DNA from: Verrucomicrobia subdivision 3 bacterium UBA693
GTDB taxonomy: Bacteria; Verrucomicrobiota; Verrucomicrobiia; Limisphaerales; UBA8199
Direction of reading: 5' to 3'
NCBI GenBank assembly: GCA_002298785.1
Contig: DBMR01000067.1
Coordinates: 1 to 32,434, forward strand
DNA length: 32,434 bases
This document shows, one piece after another, positions 7,465-15,582 of the stretch; the stretch's first letter is position 1, and each line of letters opens with the position of its first letter. A program made the translations under genes and the position numbers. The notes beneath the pieces are model-generated. The model saw only the letters and a list, made by a program, of their open reading frames with translations. It did not search any database and was not told the origin of the DNA.

Positions 7465-8799
7465 TCAGGCGCGGGCCAGGTCTTTGCGGTGAGCCCACAC
7501 CTTCTGAAATGCTTTTACGTACAGCGCCACCACGTCGGGAGCAGGTTCGTAAAACGCCGGCAGGAAAATGTGATTGGCGTTCACGTAGGCATTTCCGGGC
7601 ATCTCGGACGGAATCACCGGCGGGTGATGCCACCATTTTTCTTCCGCGTAGATCTTGAGCTTGTGCTGCTCGGGGTAATCCCAAAAGCGCGCCGGCACCC
7701 CTTCCGCCAGCAAGGCTTTCACCAGCGCATGCCGTGAAAGACTCAGCTTCTTGAAATCCACGAACAGCATGTTGCCGTTGTAATAAACTCGCTTTTGGTC
7801 CGGGCGGCACCGCGGTTCAGTAATCCCCGGCAACTGCGTGAGCTGCTGGTTCAACGACTTTATGTTGTCCGCGACCACGGCATTCATGGCATCCAGGCGC
7901 TTAAGCTGCTGCCGCGCCAAGGCCGCCGCCAGCGGGTGCATCCGGTACTTCTGGCCAAACCCGGTGCCTTCATACGCATGCACCGGGCTGTCCTTTGAAA
8001 ATCGCGCCGGATCCAGGTATTCCCCAAAGGCCGCGGCCCGCTCGTAATGCTCCCGCTGTTGGTACATCCCCATGCCTCCCTCGATGGATGGCAGCACCTT
8101 TGACGCCTGGTAACTGAAGATCCCCATCAGGCCCCAGGCACCCATCATCCGGCCCTGCATCGAGGCCCCTTGCGCATGTGCAGCGTCTTCGAGCAAGATC
8201 AATCCCTTCGATTTCGCCCACGCTTCGAGCTGATCCATTTCACACGGCAATCCCCACGAATGCATCGCCACCAGCGCCCGTGTCCGGGGTGTCAATTTGC
8301 GCTTTGCGTCCTCGAGATCGAACGTCGCGGTCGTCGGGTTGATATCAATGAAGATCGGCACGTAACCGAAGAAGCGCATCGCCAGGCAAGTCGCGACGAA
8401 AGTGTAGGACGGTACCATGATCTCGCTCCCCGGAGGCAGGTCCAGGGCGAAATACATACTGGTCAAAGCGCTGGACCCGTTGATGTGCGCTTTCACAAAC
8501 GGCGACTTGGTGTAATCCTGCCACTCCTTTTCAAAATTCGTCAGCTCAGGATAAAACTGGTTGTTGTCCAGCAAGGCACAGAGCGCCTGCTTCTCCGCGT
8601 CGCCGTAGCGCGGCCAGCGCGTCAGCGCCGCCATGCGCGCCGCCGGGATATCAACCGTCTTGGCTCCGCCTGCAACCGCCAACGTCTCGGCGGAGACTGG
8701 GGTTGCATACTTGGCTACAGACAAACCGGCGACCGCCACACTGCTGGCTTTGATAAACTGCCGCCGGGAAACTCGGTGGTGACTGGAGTTCTTGCTCAT
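7465..8799 (-). CDS. Tat-signal DegT/DnrJ/EryC1/StrS-family PLP aminotransferase
   Basis: A 444-residue fold-type I PLP enzyme. The N-terminus reads SRRQFIKASSVAVAGL, a twin-arginine motif followed by a hydrophobic stretch, so export of a folded protein is predicted. The DegT fold follows: substrate-loop region NGSSALTSMYFAL (107-119), EIMVPSYTFVAT (126-137), the cofactor-binding Asp205-His208 in LLEDAAHAQGA, and the Schiff-base lysine Lys234 in SYQASKVLPSIEGG. Family members normally aminate sugar nucleotides (or deaminate/dehydrate them) in the cytoplasm, so a Tat signal is unusual. No sugar-nucleotide genes are adjacent; the nearest gene is the convergent GH172 hydrolase. All catalytic residues I can check are present, so it should be active. 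Substrate unknown. Confidence 0.88.
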   Translation of the reverse strand: MSKNSSHHRVSRRQFIKASSVAVAGLSVAKYATPVSAETLAVAGGAKTVDIPAARMAALTRWPRYGDAEKQALCALLDNNQFYPELTNFEKEWQDYTKSPFVKAHINGSSALTSMYFALDLPPGSEIMVPSYTFVATCLAMRFFGYVPIFIDINPTTATFDLEDAKRKLTPRTRALVAMHSWGLPCEMDQLEAWAKSKGLILLEDAAHAQGASMQGRMMGAWGLMGIFSYQASKVLPSIEGGMGMYQQREHYERAAAFGEYLDPARFSKDSPVHAYEGTGFGQKYRMHPLAAALARQQLKRLDAMNAVVADNIKSLNQQLTQLPGITEPRCRPDQKRVYYNGNMLFVDFKKLSLSRHALVKALLAEGVPARFWDYPEQHKLKIYAEEKWWHHPPVIPSEMPGNAYVNANHIFLPAFYEPAPDVVALYVKAFQKVWAHRKDLARA

Positions 8800-9032
8800 A
8801 CGCTTTGAATTGGATTAAAAACAGTCAAGCCACAATCGCCCCCAGCCTGCCCCTTGGCAAGCGTTTTGCATCACCCCAAACCTTCCCTCGACGCCGTGGG
8901 CGCTTGAAGGCGGATACCTCGAAGACGAGTCAATTTGAACGAGCGATTCCACGGACCACCAGAATTCATCGCATTGTTCTCCTGGATTATTGGGGTTGGC
9001 CCCGATTCAAACCTGTCCGTCGACGGATGCTT

Positions 9033-9062
9033 TTGCGTCCACTGCTGTGGCCGTGCTATCCT
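9033..9062 (+). promoter_or_regulatory. Candidate sigma70-type promoter of the TatD-family gene
   Basis: TTGCGT (9033-9038) and TATCCT (9057-9062) are separated by 18 bases. Transcription would begin around 9069, leaving a leader of about 20 bases before the ATG at 9088. The match is fair and spacing acceptable; it is a sequence match only. Confidence 0.35.
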
Positions 9063-9087
9063 CTGCGTCGTGCCGAACAGCGCTTCC

Positions 9088-9921
9088 ATGCCGCCCAGGT
9101 TATACGATGCCCATAACCACTTGCAGGATGAACGACTGCCGGGCGGGTCCGCGGAACTCTGGGACGCCTTGCGTCGGGAGAATGTTGCATTGATGGTGGT
9201 CAACGGAGCGGCGGAGTCGGACTGGCCCGAGGTCCTGGCCCTGGCGCGCCAACACCCGGAGGTGCTGCCATCGTTCGGATATCATCCCTGGTATGTGCGG
9301 GAACGCAGCGCGGAGTGGGAGACGACTTTGCAGCGCTGCCTGGACGCCGTCCCTTCGGCCATCGGCGAAATCGGCCTGGATCGTTGGATCAAAGGTCACG
9401 ATTTGGATGACCAACAAGAGGTTTTCCTCAAACAATTGCGCCTCGCCGCGGAGAGGAATTTGCCGGTGAGCATTCACTGCCTGCAAGCGTGGGGCAAACT
9501 CCTCGAGTGCCTGCGGAATTCTCCCCGGCCTCGCTGCGGTTTGGTGCTGCATTCCTTCGGCGGCCCGCCCGAGATGATCCCCGCTTTGTCGGAGCTGGGC
9601 GCCTATTTTTCCCTCCCCGGTTATTTTGCGCATGAACGAAAATCCCGGCAGCGGGAGACGTTTCTGAAAGTGCGGCTGGACCGGCTGTTGATTGAAACCG
9701 ACGCCCCAGACCAGAATCTGCCCGAGGAACGCGTGCGTTATCCCCTGCCGACCAGCCCCGACGGTAAGCCGGTAAATCACCCCGCCAACCTGGCCGCAGT
9801 TTATCAATTTGCCGCCGAGCTATTGGGGATTTCGCTGACCGAACTAGCCGCCCAGGTGGAGGTTAATTTCCTGAGCGTCTTTGGCGAGGTCGCGCAGCGA
9901 CGCACCCAATCGCCGCTTTAA
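9088..9921 (+). CDS. TatD-family metal-dependent hydrolase (deoxyribonuclease-like)
   Basis: A 277-residue TIM-barrel amidohydrolase. Metal ligands are all visible: the HxH pair His9/His11 in DAHNHL, Glu94 in GEIGLD, His130 in SIHC, His155 in LVLHSFGG and Asp205 in IETDAP. Length matches the TatD family, whose members are metal-dependent DNases involved in DNA repair and turnover. I chose the ATG at 9088 because the conserved domain starts a few residues later; a GTG at 9070 is an alternative, and the frame stays open further upstream without any domain. The gene ends 45 bases from the convergent tcdA gene. It diverges from the aminotransferase gene across a 288-base intergenic stretch that otherwise shows nothing recognisable. 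Confidence 0.9.
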   Translation: MPPRLYDAHNHLQDERLPGGSAELWDALRRENVALMVVNGAAESDWPEVLALARQHPEVLPSFGYHPWYVRERSAEWETTLQRCLDAVPSAIGEIGLDRWIKGHDLDDQQEVFLKQLRLAAERNLPVSIHCLQAWGKLLECLRNSPRPRCGLVLHSFGGPPEMIPALSELGAYFSLPGYFAHERKSRQRETFLKVRLDRLLIETDAPDQNLPEERVRYPLPTSPDGKPVNHPANLAAVYQFAAELLGISLTELAAQVEVNFLSVFGEVAQRRTQSPL

Positions 9922-9966
9922 GGCGCAGCTAGCGGCCCCTGTTGAACCGAAGGGAGACCACCGGCT

Positions 9967-10773
9967 TCAAGCGGATTCGGAGGCCGGCACCTGCCGTTCG
10001 CTAAACGGAAGCGTTAAAGCGCGCACGACCCGGGAGGCGGCGACAAAGCCAAACGTGCCAGTCACGAAACAAGCGGTGCCGTAGCCACTGCGACAATCCA
10101 GGCGGAGGTCTGGATTCTCGGGACGCTCGGTGCAAACCGTTCCATCACCCCCTGGGAACACCGCCGATTCCCTCGAAAGCACGCATTCGACGCCAAACGC
10201 CTGCTGGTTCCGGGGAAAACCATATTCCCCACGCAAAACCCGGCGCACCGCCATCAGCAGGCGGTCATGACTCGAGAACGCGAGATCGGTTACCTCGATG
10301 GCTGAAGGGTCGCGCCGCCCACCGGCTCCGCCAGTGACCACGATAGGCAAACCGCGCTCGCGGCACTTCGCAATCAGCAGCGCCTTTCGCGACGGAGAGT
10401 CAATCGCGTCGACCACGTAATCGAACTTCGGCGCCAACAATTCGTCCGCGTTGGATTTAAGAAAAAAAGCCTGCAAGGCATGAACTTTACATTCGGGATT
10501 GATCCCTGCCACCCGGCGGGCCATTGCTTCCACTTTGGGTTTGCCTAACTCGGATTGGACGGCGTGAAGCTGGCGATTGGTGTTGGTGATGCACACGTCG
10601 TCGAGGTCCACCAGGGTCAATTCCCCCACCCCGGAGCGAGCGAGCGCCTCCACCGTCCACGAACCCACCCCACCGATGCCCACCACGAGCACGTGAGCCG
10701 CGCGCAGCCTTGCCACACCCGGTGTCGAGCACAAGCGGCCCATGCCGCCAAATCGTTCTTCAAAACCCGTCAT
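9967..10773 (-). CDS. tcdA: tRNA threonylcarbamoyladenosine dehydratase TcdA (CsdL)
   Basis: A 268-residue E1-like protein of the ThiF/MoeB/HesA superfamily. It starts with FEERFGGMGRL, typical of TcdA, followed by the nucleotide-binding loop VGIGGVGSWTVEALARSG (about 31-48), DLDDVCITNTNRQ (56-68) and DAIDSPSRKALLI (about 122-134). Members adenylate t6A in tRNA to form the cyclic ct6A hydantoin at position 37, improving decoding of ANN codons. It lacks the zinc-binding CxxC pairs of MoeB/ThiF, as TcdA does, and its length agrees with E. coli TcdA. It lies downstream of the glycosyltransferase on the same strand across a gap of 114 bases. Confidence 0.9.
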   Translation of the reverse strand: MTGFEERFGGMGRLCSTPGVARLRAAHVLVVGIGGVGSWTVEALARSGVGELTLVDLDDVCITNTNRQLHAVQSELGKPKVEAMARRVAGINPECKVHALQAFFLKSNADELLAPKFDYVVDAIDSPSRKALLIAKCRERGLPIVVTGGAGGRRDPSAIEVTDLAFSSHDRLLMAVRRVLRGEYGFPRNQQAFGVECVLSRESAVFPGGDGTVCTERPENPDLRLDCRSGYGTACFVTGTFGFVAASRVVRALTLPFSERQVPASESA

Positions 10774-10887
10774 TCGATCAGTTGGTAACAGTTTCAGCCG
10801 GCATTTGCCAAGCCGGGAAGACCGGAGCCCGGCGCACGGGAAGCAATGGCGAAAGCACCTCCACCAGCCTGAATCGCAGCTCCGCCA

Positions 10888-11730
10888 TTACACTTTCGGC
10901 TTCGAAGAATCGTCGCGCGGCCCGGGCAGAGGCTGCGGGGCGCGCAGCTTCTTATAGATCCAGGTCTCCAGCGGTTTCAACGGCCGCAGCAGCCGGTAAA
11001 AACGCGGAGAGTACACCAGCCAAATGCGCACCGCGGAGAGGAACATGGTAAGTGAGGTGCGAAACAAGGTGACTTTGGAACCGATCTTATCGGTCCATTC
11101 CGTCGGCACTTCGAGAATTTTGAACCCGGCGCGGTGCAGAGAATACAGCAGATTGATGTCGAAGGCCATGTCGGCGATGCGCAGGTTGGAATGGATGCTT
11201 TCCACAGCATGACGGCGCATCACTTTGGCCCCGCATTGAGTATCGCGGATGTGCATGCGAAAGAGACATTCCACGATGAAATGGAAGACCCGGCTGGCGA
11301 ACTGGCGTTTGCCGCTCTGCTCCACATGCAGCACCGCACCCTCGATCCAGCGGGAACCGATGACGCAATCCGCCTGGTCGGTGCGCCGCACCAGGTCATG
11401 GAAAGCGTGCGGAGGTGTCGCGCCATCCGCGTCCACGTAGCCGATCAGGTCGGCATGCAGAGCCAGTTTCAAGCCCTCAATCAGCGCGCCTCCCTTGCCG
11501 ATGGCCTCGGCGAATTCCAGGGCGCTAATCGCCGGAAACTCGGCGGCCACCCGGTTCACCACGCCCAGCGTATTGTCGCGGCAGCCGTTGAGCACCACCA
11601 CAAGCTGGAATTTGCCGGAATGATGGTCCCGGAAATACGTCGCGTATTCGCGCAACACCGGCTCGATGCGGCGTTCCTCGTTGTAAGCGGGAATCAGCAG
11701 CAACAAACTTTGGGCATCGGGGGGTGCCAT
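10888..11730 (-). CDS. Family 2 glycosyltransferase (dolichyl/undecaprenyl-phosphate sugar transferase-like)
   Basis: About 280 residues with a GT-A fold. The N-terminus has LLLIPAYNEERRIEPVL, then VVVLNGCRDNT, the AIGKGGALIEGLKLA segment and the DxD metal-binding motif in IGYVDADGATPP. Later come GSRWIEGA and the DTQCGAKVMRR motif typical of ALG5/DPM1-like enzymes that move sugar from a nucleotide to a lipid phosphate. One weak hydrophobic stretch near the C-terminus may be a membrane anchor. The start may be this ATG or a GTG 9 bases upstream; with the GTG the gap to the NtrC-type regulator stop is only 3 bases, so the two genes are probably one transcript. Substrate and acceptor are not evident. 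Confidence 0.87.
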   Translation of the reverse strand: MAPPDAQSLLLLIPAYNEERRIEPVLREYATYFRDHHSGKFQLVVVLNGCRDNTLGVVNRVAAEFPAISALEFAEAIGKGGALIEGLKLALHADLIGYVDADGATPPHAFHDLVRRTDQADCVIGSRWIEGAVLHVEQSGKRQFASRVFHFIVECLFRMHIRDTQCGAKVMRRHAVESIHSNLRIADMAFDINLLYSLHRAGFKILEVPTEWTDKIGSKVTLFRTSLTMFLSAVRIWLVYSPRFYRLLRPLKPLETWIYKKLRAPQPLPGPRDDSSKPKV

Positions 11731-11742
11731 GGCGCTCACGCG

Positions 11743-13182
11743 TCAGGTGATATTGAGCTCGCGCTGGATGGAGAATTTCTCCAGCCGTTTGCGCAGAGTG
11801 GCGCGGGTGATCCCCAGCAACCGGGCGGCCTGCACCTGGTTGCCGCCGCATTCCTTCATGGCCTGGATAACCAATTCCCGCTCCACGGCGGAGATGATCT
11901 TGCGTTGCGGATCGCGCCGCGCCCACTGAAACAATTGCCGGGCCAATCCCGCCACTTCAGTTGCCGAGCCTTCACCGATCCCCGGGCTCTCCGCCACCGG
12001 CATCACGCCGGCTCCGGAAATCTCCGGCGGCAGATCGCTCGGCAGGATGGGAGTGCCTTTGGACAGCGCCACCACGCGGTGGATCACGTTTTCCAACTCG
12101 CGCACGTTGCCTGGCCAATGGTGATTTTCCAGCAGCTTCAGCGTGGCCGCGGCGATGGAAACCGGTTGCCGACTGGTCTTGCAGAGCTTGCGCAGAAAAT
12201 AATCCACCAGCAGCGGAATATCTTCGCGGCGCTCGCGCAGCGGCGGCAGTTGAATCCGCATCACATTCAGCCGGTAAAAGAGATCCTCGCGAAATTGTCG
12301 CTCGGCGACCGCCCGCTCCAGGTTTTTGTTGGTCGCCGCGATGATTCGCACATCCGACTTGATTTCCTCGTTGCCGCCCACCCGCTGAAAAGTCCTGGAT
12401 TGCAGCACGCGCAGGATCTTGGTCTGCGTGGCGGCGGTCATGTCCCCGATCTCATCCAGGAATAGCGTGCCGTGGTTGCAGAGCTCAAATTTTCCGACTC
12501 GCTGGTTGGTGGCTCCGGTGAAGGCGCCGCGTTCGTGCCCGAAAAGCTCGCTCTCCAACAATTGCTCCGGGATGGCGGCGCAGTTGACCGCCAGGAATTT
12601 TTGCTGGCTGCGCTGCGAGTGCCGGTGAATCTCGAGCGCCACCCTTTCCTTGCCAGTGCCGCTCTCGCCCGTGATGAGCGCGGTCACATCCGAGGCGGCG
12701 AGTTGCCCGATCAACTTAAAAACTTCCTGCATCGCCGGGCTGTGCCCCACGATATCAACCTCGTAATCCTCGGCCTGCAAGTCTGATTTGTAGGACACCA
12801 CCTGCTTCATGTCCCGGGCCGCTTTGAGGGCCGAATGGACAATCTCCTTCAGCTTGGGCACGTCGAAGGGCTTCAGCAGGTAATCAAAAGCGCCCAGCTT
12901 CATGCCTTCAATCGCCGCCTGGGTGGTGCGATAGGCGGTCATCAGGATCACCGGCAGCTTGGAATCCAACTGGCGAATGCGCCGCAGCGTCTCCAAGCCG
13001 CTGATCCCGCCCATCCGGATATCCATCATGACCAGGTCGGGCTTGAGCTGGGGAATCACCTTCAAGGCCTCTTCTCCGCTCGCCGCCGTGGCCAATTCGA
13101 TTTCCGCGGAATCAAAGATCCGCTGAAACGAGTAACGCACATCCTCTTCGTCATCAACAACCAGTAACTTGCTCTTGCTCAT
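11743..13182 (-). CDS. NtrC-family sigma54-dependent response regulator
   Basis: A 479-residue three-domain activator. The receiver has D10-D11, phospho-acceptor Asp54 (VMMDIRMGG), Thr82 and Lys104. The AAA+ domain has Walker A GESGTGKE (172-179), the sigma54-contacting loop GAFTGA (219-224), Walker B LFLDEIGDM and the arginine-finger region FREDLFYRLNV. A Fis-type helix-turn-helix closes the protein (GNQVQAARLLGITRATLRKRL). All residues needed for sigma54 activation are present. The ATG at 13182 starts directly at the receiver; the frame extends 14 codons upstream without conserved sequence. No partner kinase is in the window. It is divergent from a flagellin gene and upstream of a glycosyltransferase, so control of motility or surface polysaccharide is possible but unproven. 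Confidence 0.95.
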   Translation of the reverse strand: MSKSKLLVVDDEEDVRYSFQRIFDSAEIELATAASGEEALKVIPQLKPDLVMMDIRMGGISGLETLRRIRQLDSKLPVILMTAYRTTQAAIEGMKLGAFDYLLKPFDVPKLKEIVHSALKAARDMKQVVSYKSDLQAEDYEVDIVGHSPAMQEVFKLIGQLAASDVTALITGESGTGKERVALEIHRHSQRSQQKFLAVNCAAIPEQLLESELFGHERGAFTGATNQRVGKFELCNHGTLFLDEIGDMTAATQTKILRVLQSRTFQRVGGNEEIKSDVRIIAATNKNLERAVAERQFREDLFYRLNVMRIQLPPLRERREDIPLLVDYFLRKLCKTSRQPVSIAAATLKLLENHHWPGNVRELENVIHRVVALSKGTPILPSDLPPEISGAGVMPVAESPGIGEGSATEVAGLARQLFQWARRDPQRKIISAVERELVIQAMKECGGNQVQAARLLGITRATLRKRLEKFSIQRELNIT

Positions 13183-13422
13183 TATTTCGGGCTGACACCG
13201 CCTGCCCGGGGAACTGTAACTCATTCCCGGGGTCTAGCCAGTCGATTTTGGGCCTAAAGTAACCCGCCCAACAACCGATACAACTGACGTCTTGGTAGAT
13301 GGGAAACGGGCCGCCCGAAAGGGCCCGGGGCACCCGCTGGACGCCCAAAATTAAAGTCCGGCTGACGGCAAGGATGCTGTCATAGAACCCCCTTAAACGG
13401 GGTGACTCACGGAAAGAGTCTT

Positions 13423-14235
13423 ATGGTCATCAATACTAATATCGCCGCACAGACGGGCTCCCGCCTGCTCGCGGACGCTTCAAGTCAACTCTCGAAATCA
13501 CTGGCCCGCCTCTCCTCTGGCTCCAAAATCATCTCGCCGGAAGACGACGCCGCCGGCCTGGCGGTCTCCACCAGGTTCCAGTCCCAGATTAACCGCGTGG
13601 GCGCCGCCTCCGCGAATGTCAGCAACGCCATCTCCTATGGTCAAACTCAGGATGGTTTCCTGAAGAACATCGGTAAGGCCCTTGACCGCATGAGCGAACT
13701 CGCCGTGCTCGCCCAGGACCTCACCAAAACCGATCCCGATCGCGCGCTTTACCAAAAGGAATTCCAAACCCTCGGCCTATACGTCTCGGATATCGCCAAA
13801 AAGGACTTCAACGGCGTCAGCCTCTTTGACGGCGCCACGCGCAACGTCACCACGGACGGAGAAGCCGGTGCGGCCTCGTTCTTCGCCATGCAAGGAATCG
13901 ACCTGACTTTGCAGGATTACTCCGACGCCGTCGCCGCCTCGGTGGCCACCACCACGGCCGCGGTCGCCGCCCTCACTTCGGTGAAAGCCGCGATCACCAA
14001 GCTGTCCGAGGCCCGTGGCTCGGTCGGCGCCAACCAGGCCCGGCTCCAATACACCAACGAGCAGTTAGCCGTGCTGAAAACCAATCTCAGCCAATCCAGC
14101 AGCCGGCTTACCGACGTCGATGTGGCCGAAGAAAGCATGCGGTTCGCGCGCTACAATGTCCTGGTGCAATCCGGCACCGCCATGCTCGCGCAGGCCAATA
14201 CCGCGCCGCAATCCGTGCTGCGGCTCCTCGGCTAA
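13423..14235 (+). CDS. Flagellin (short, D0/D1 domains only)
   Basis: A 270-residue flagellin. The N-terminal helices show MVINTNIAAQTGSR and LSSGSKIISPEDDAAGLAVS, the classic D0/D1 signature. The C-terminal helix shows SSSRLTDVDVAEESMRFARY, then LVQSGTAMLAQANTAPQSVLRLLG. Only about 100 mostly Ala/Thr/Val residues separate the two halves, so the surface-exposed D2/D3 domains are absent. It would be exported through the flagellar type III apparatus and polymerise into filament. The start is set by MVINTN and by a purine-rich GGAAAGAG at 13411-13418, 4 bases from the ATG. No other flagellar gene is in the window. I could not find a sigma54 or sigma28 promoter of good quality in the 240-base upstream gap. 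Confidence 0.95.
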   Translation: MVINTNIAAQTGSRLLADASSQLSKSLARLSSGSKIISPEDDAAGLAVSTRFQSQINRVGAASANVSNAISYGQTQDGFLKNIGKALDRMSELAVLAQDLTKTDPDRALYQKEFQTLGLYVSDIAKKDFNGVSLFDGATRNVTTDGEAGAASFFAMQGIDLTLQDYSDAVAASVATTTAAVAALTSVKAAITKLSEARGSVGANQARLQYTNEQLAVLKTNLSQSSSRLTDVDVAEESMRFARYNVLVQSGTAMLAQANTAPQSVLRLLG

Positions 14236-14263
14236 CGCCTCGTCCACCGCCGCTTGTTCCCTC

Positions 14264-14310
14264 GCGGCCCCGCGCCGGCTTCAACGCCGACCGGGGCCGC
14301 GCACGTTTCT
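14264..14310 (+). terminator. Intrinsic terminator after the flagellin gene
   Basis: A perfect 9-bp inverted repeat, GCGGCCCCG (14264-14272) and CGGGGCCGC (14292-14300), with additional pairing CGGC/GCCG inside the loop, is followed by GCACGTTTCTTCCC. It begins 28 bases after the flagellin stop codon. The stem is strong but the T-tract is short and interrupted. Confidence 0.6.
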
Positions 14311-14340
14311 TCCCGCCCCCGCAGCAGCCTATTTGCGGCA

Positions 14341-14369
14341 TTGGCTTTCGCCGTTCCGCCGGATATCCT
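14341..14369 (+). promoter_or_regulatory. Candidate sigma70-type promoter of pgsA
   Basis: TTGGCT (14341-14346) and TATCCT (14364-14369) are separated by 17 bases, with an expected transcription start near 14376 and the pgsA ATG at 14389. It lies just after the flagellin terminator-like hairpin, where a new promoter is needed. Confidence 0.4.
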
Positions 14370-14388
14370 TTATTTTCGATTGTTGGAA

Positions 14389-14979
14389 ATGAATCTGCCG
14401 AACAAACTAACCGTCTCCCGTTTCGCCATCACCGGGGTGTTTCTCGTGGTGATGTTTTCCTCCATGGCCTACCGCGAAACCCTGGCGCTGATACTGTTCG
14501 TCGCGGGCGGTATCACCGATTTCCTAGACGGCACCCTGGCGCGGCGCCACGGGTTGATCACCAACTTCGGCATCCTGATGGACCCGCTGGCGGACAAGAT
14601 CCTGGTGTGCTCGGCGTTTATCGCCTTCGTCGGCCTGCATTGGATGCCGGCCTGGATGGTGGTGCTGGTGGTGGCACGCGAGCTGTCGATCACCGGATTG
14701 CGTCTGCTGGCGGCGGCCAAAAACGTGGTGCTGGCCGCGGAACGATTTGGCAAGCATAAGACCATTTCCCAAATCGTAGCCATCATCTCGATCCTGGTGC
14801 TGGCCTCCTACCAGGAATGGGGTTCCCCAGGCCGGATCGTTTTTGGATGGCACATCGACGGGCACCCTTGGGTTTGGTGGTTCGCCGAATGCGCCAAATG
14901 GCTGGCCGTCGCCCTGACCTTTCTCTCGGGCGGGATTTATCTCTGGAAAAACCGGGCACTGTACCTCGACGACATGTGA
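14389..14979 (+). CDS. pgsA: CDP-diacylglycerol-glycerol-3-phosphate 3-phosphatidyltransferase
   Basis: A 196-residue membrane enzyme making phosphatidylglycerophosphate, the committed step of phosphatidylglycerol synthesis. It begins with the typical MNLPNKLTVSRF and carries the CDP-alcohol phosphotransferase motif DFLDGTLARR...G...DPLADK (about residues 44-68), with all conserved Asp, Gly, Ala and Arg residues in place. Several hydrophobic segments follow. The frame is open for 45 codons upstream, but that part is outside the conserved domain and overlaps the flagellin terminator and candidate promoter, so the ATG at 14389 is the better start. Only 3 bases separate it from pgpA, which encodes the next enzyme of the same pathway, and this adjacency strengthens both calls. 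Confidence 0.94.
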   Translation: MNLPNKLTVSRFAITGVFLVVMFSSMAYRETLALILFVAGGITDFLDGTLARRHGLITNFGILMDPLADKILVCSAFIAFVGLHWMPAWMVVLVVARELSITGLRLLAAAKNVVLAAERFGKHKTISQIVAIISILVLASYQEWGSPGRIVFGWHIDGHPWVWWFAECAKWLAVALTFLSGGIYLWKNRALYLDDM

Positions 14980-14982
14980 CCT

Positions 14983-15510
14983 ATGCCGGGAGGCGACGCT
15001 AAAAAGATTCAGGTCTGGATCGCGCAAGGCTTCGGGGTGGGTTGGGTGCCGTTTGCGCCGGGAACCTTCGGAGCTGCGTTGGGCGTCGGCTGGTTCCTGG
15101 TGCTGCTAATTCCCGGCAGCGTGGCCGTGCTGGCGCTGGGCGCCGCCGCCACCGTCGCCGCGTCAGTCTGGCTCTGCGGTGTGGCGGAAAAGGCCCTGGG
15201 CCAAACCGACCCCGGCTCGGTGGTGCTGGACGAGATTTGCGCCATGCCGCTCTGTTATGTGAGTTGGGTCGCCATGCTCTATCATCAACTCGGCGCTCTG
15301 CCCCGCCCTGCTTATCTCTTCCAGGAAAATCGCTGGCTGATCACTCTCGCCATCTATGGGGCGTTCAGGTTTTGTGATATTGCCAAACCATGGCCGGTGC
15401 ATCAGAGCCAATCCCTGCCCGGAGGCTGGGGCATTACCGTTGACGACGTCCTCGCCGCGGTGCAGGTGAACCTGCTTTTCCTGGTGTTCGCGCTGCTCTT
15501 CATGCGTTGA
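14983..15510 (+). CDS. pgpA: Phosphatidylglycerophosphatase A
   Basis: A 175-residue membrane phosphatase that removes the phosphate from phosphatidylglycerophosphate to give phosphatidylglycerol. Family motifs are intact: GWVPFAPGTFG (about 20-30), DPGSVVLDEICAM (76-88) with its conserved Asp-Glu pair, and near the C-terminus FRFCDIAKPWPVHQSQSLPGG followed by GITVDDVLAA. Four hydrophobic segments are visible. The gene begins 3 bases after the pgsA stop, so the two consecutive enzymes are very likely co-transcribed and possibly translationally coupled. kdsB follows after 72 bases and may belong to the same transcript. Confidence 0.95.
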   Translation: MPGGDAKKIQVWIAQGFGVGWVPFAPGTFGAALGVGWFLVLLIPGSVAVLALGAAATVAASVWLCGVAEKALGQTDPGSVVLDEICAMPLCYVSWVAMLYHQLGALPRPAYLFQENRWLITLAIYGAFRFCDIAKPWPVHQSQSLPGGWGITVDDVLAAVQVNLLFLVFALLFMR

Positions 15511-15582
15511 ATGGACCAGGCCCGCTCCGGGGCGCGCGTTTTTCTCCGTGCAATCTCCCGCCAGTCAAGGTAAATCGGCAGT

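Noticed and set aside
11134..12465. A 443-residue plus-strand open frame
   Set aside because: It lies antisense to the glycosyltransferase and the NtrC-type regulator, both with full motif sets, and its translation is His/Gln/Arg-rich without recognisable domains.
13225..13422. Sigma54 or sigma28 promoter before flagellin
   Set aside because: I checked GG-N10-GC and TAAA-N15-GCCGATAA patterns; no site matches both halves with correct spacing.
15511..15582. Terminator between pgpA and kdsB
   Set aside because: There is a GC-rich stretch and a run of five T, but the possible stem is only four pairs and is not adjacent to the T-run.
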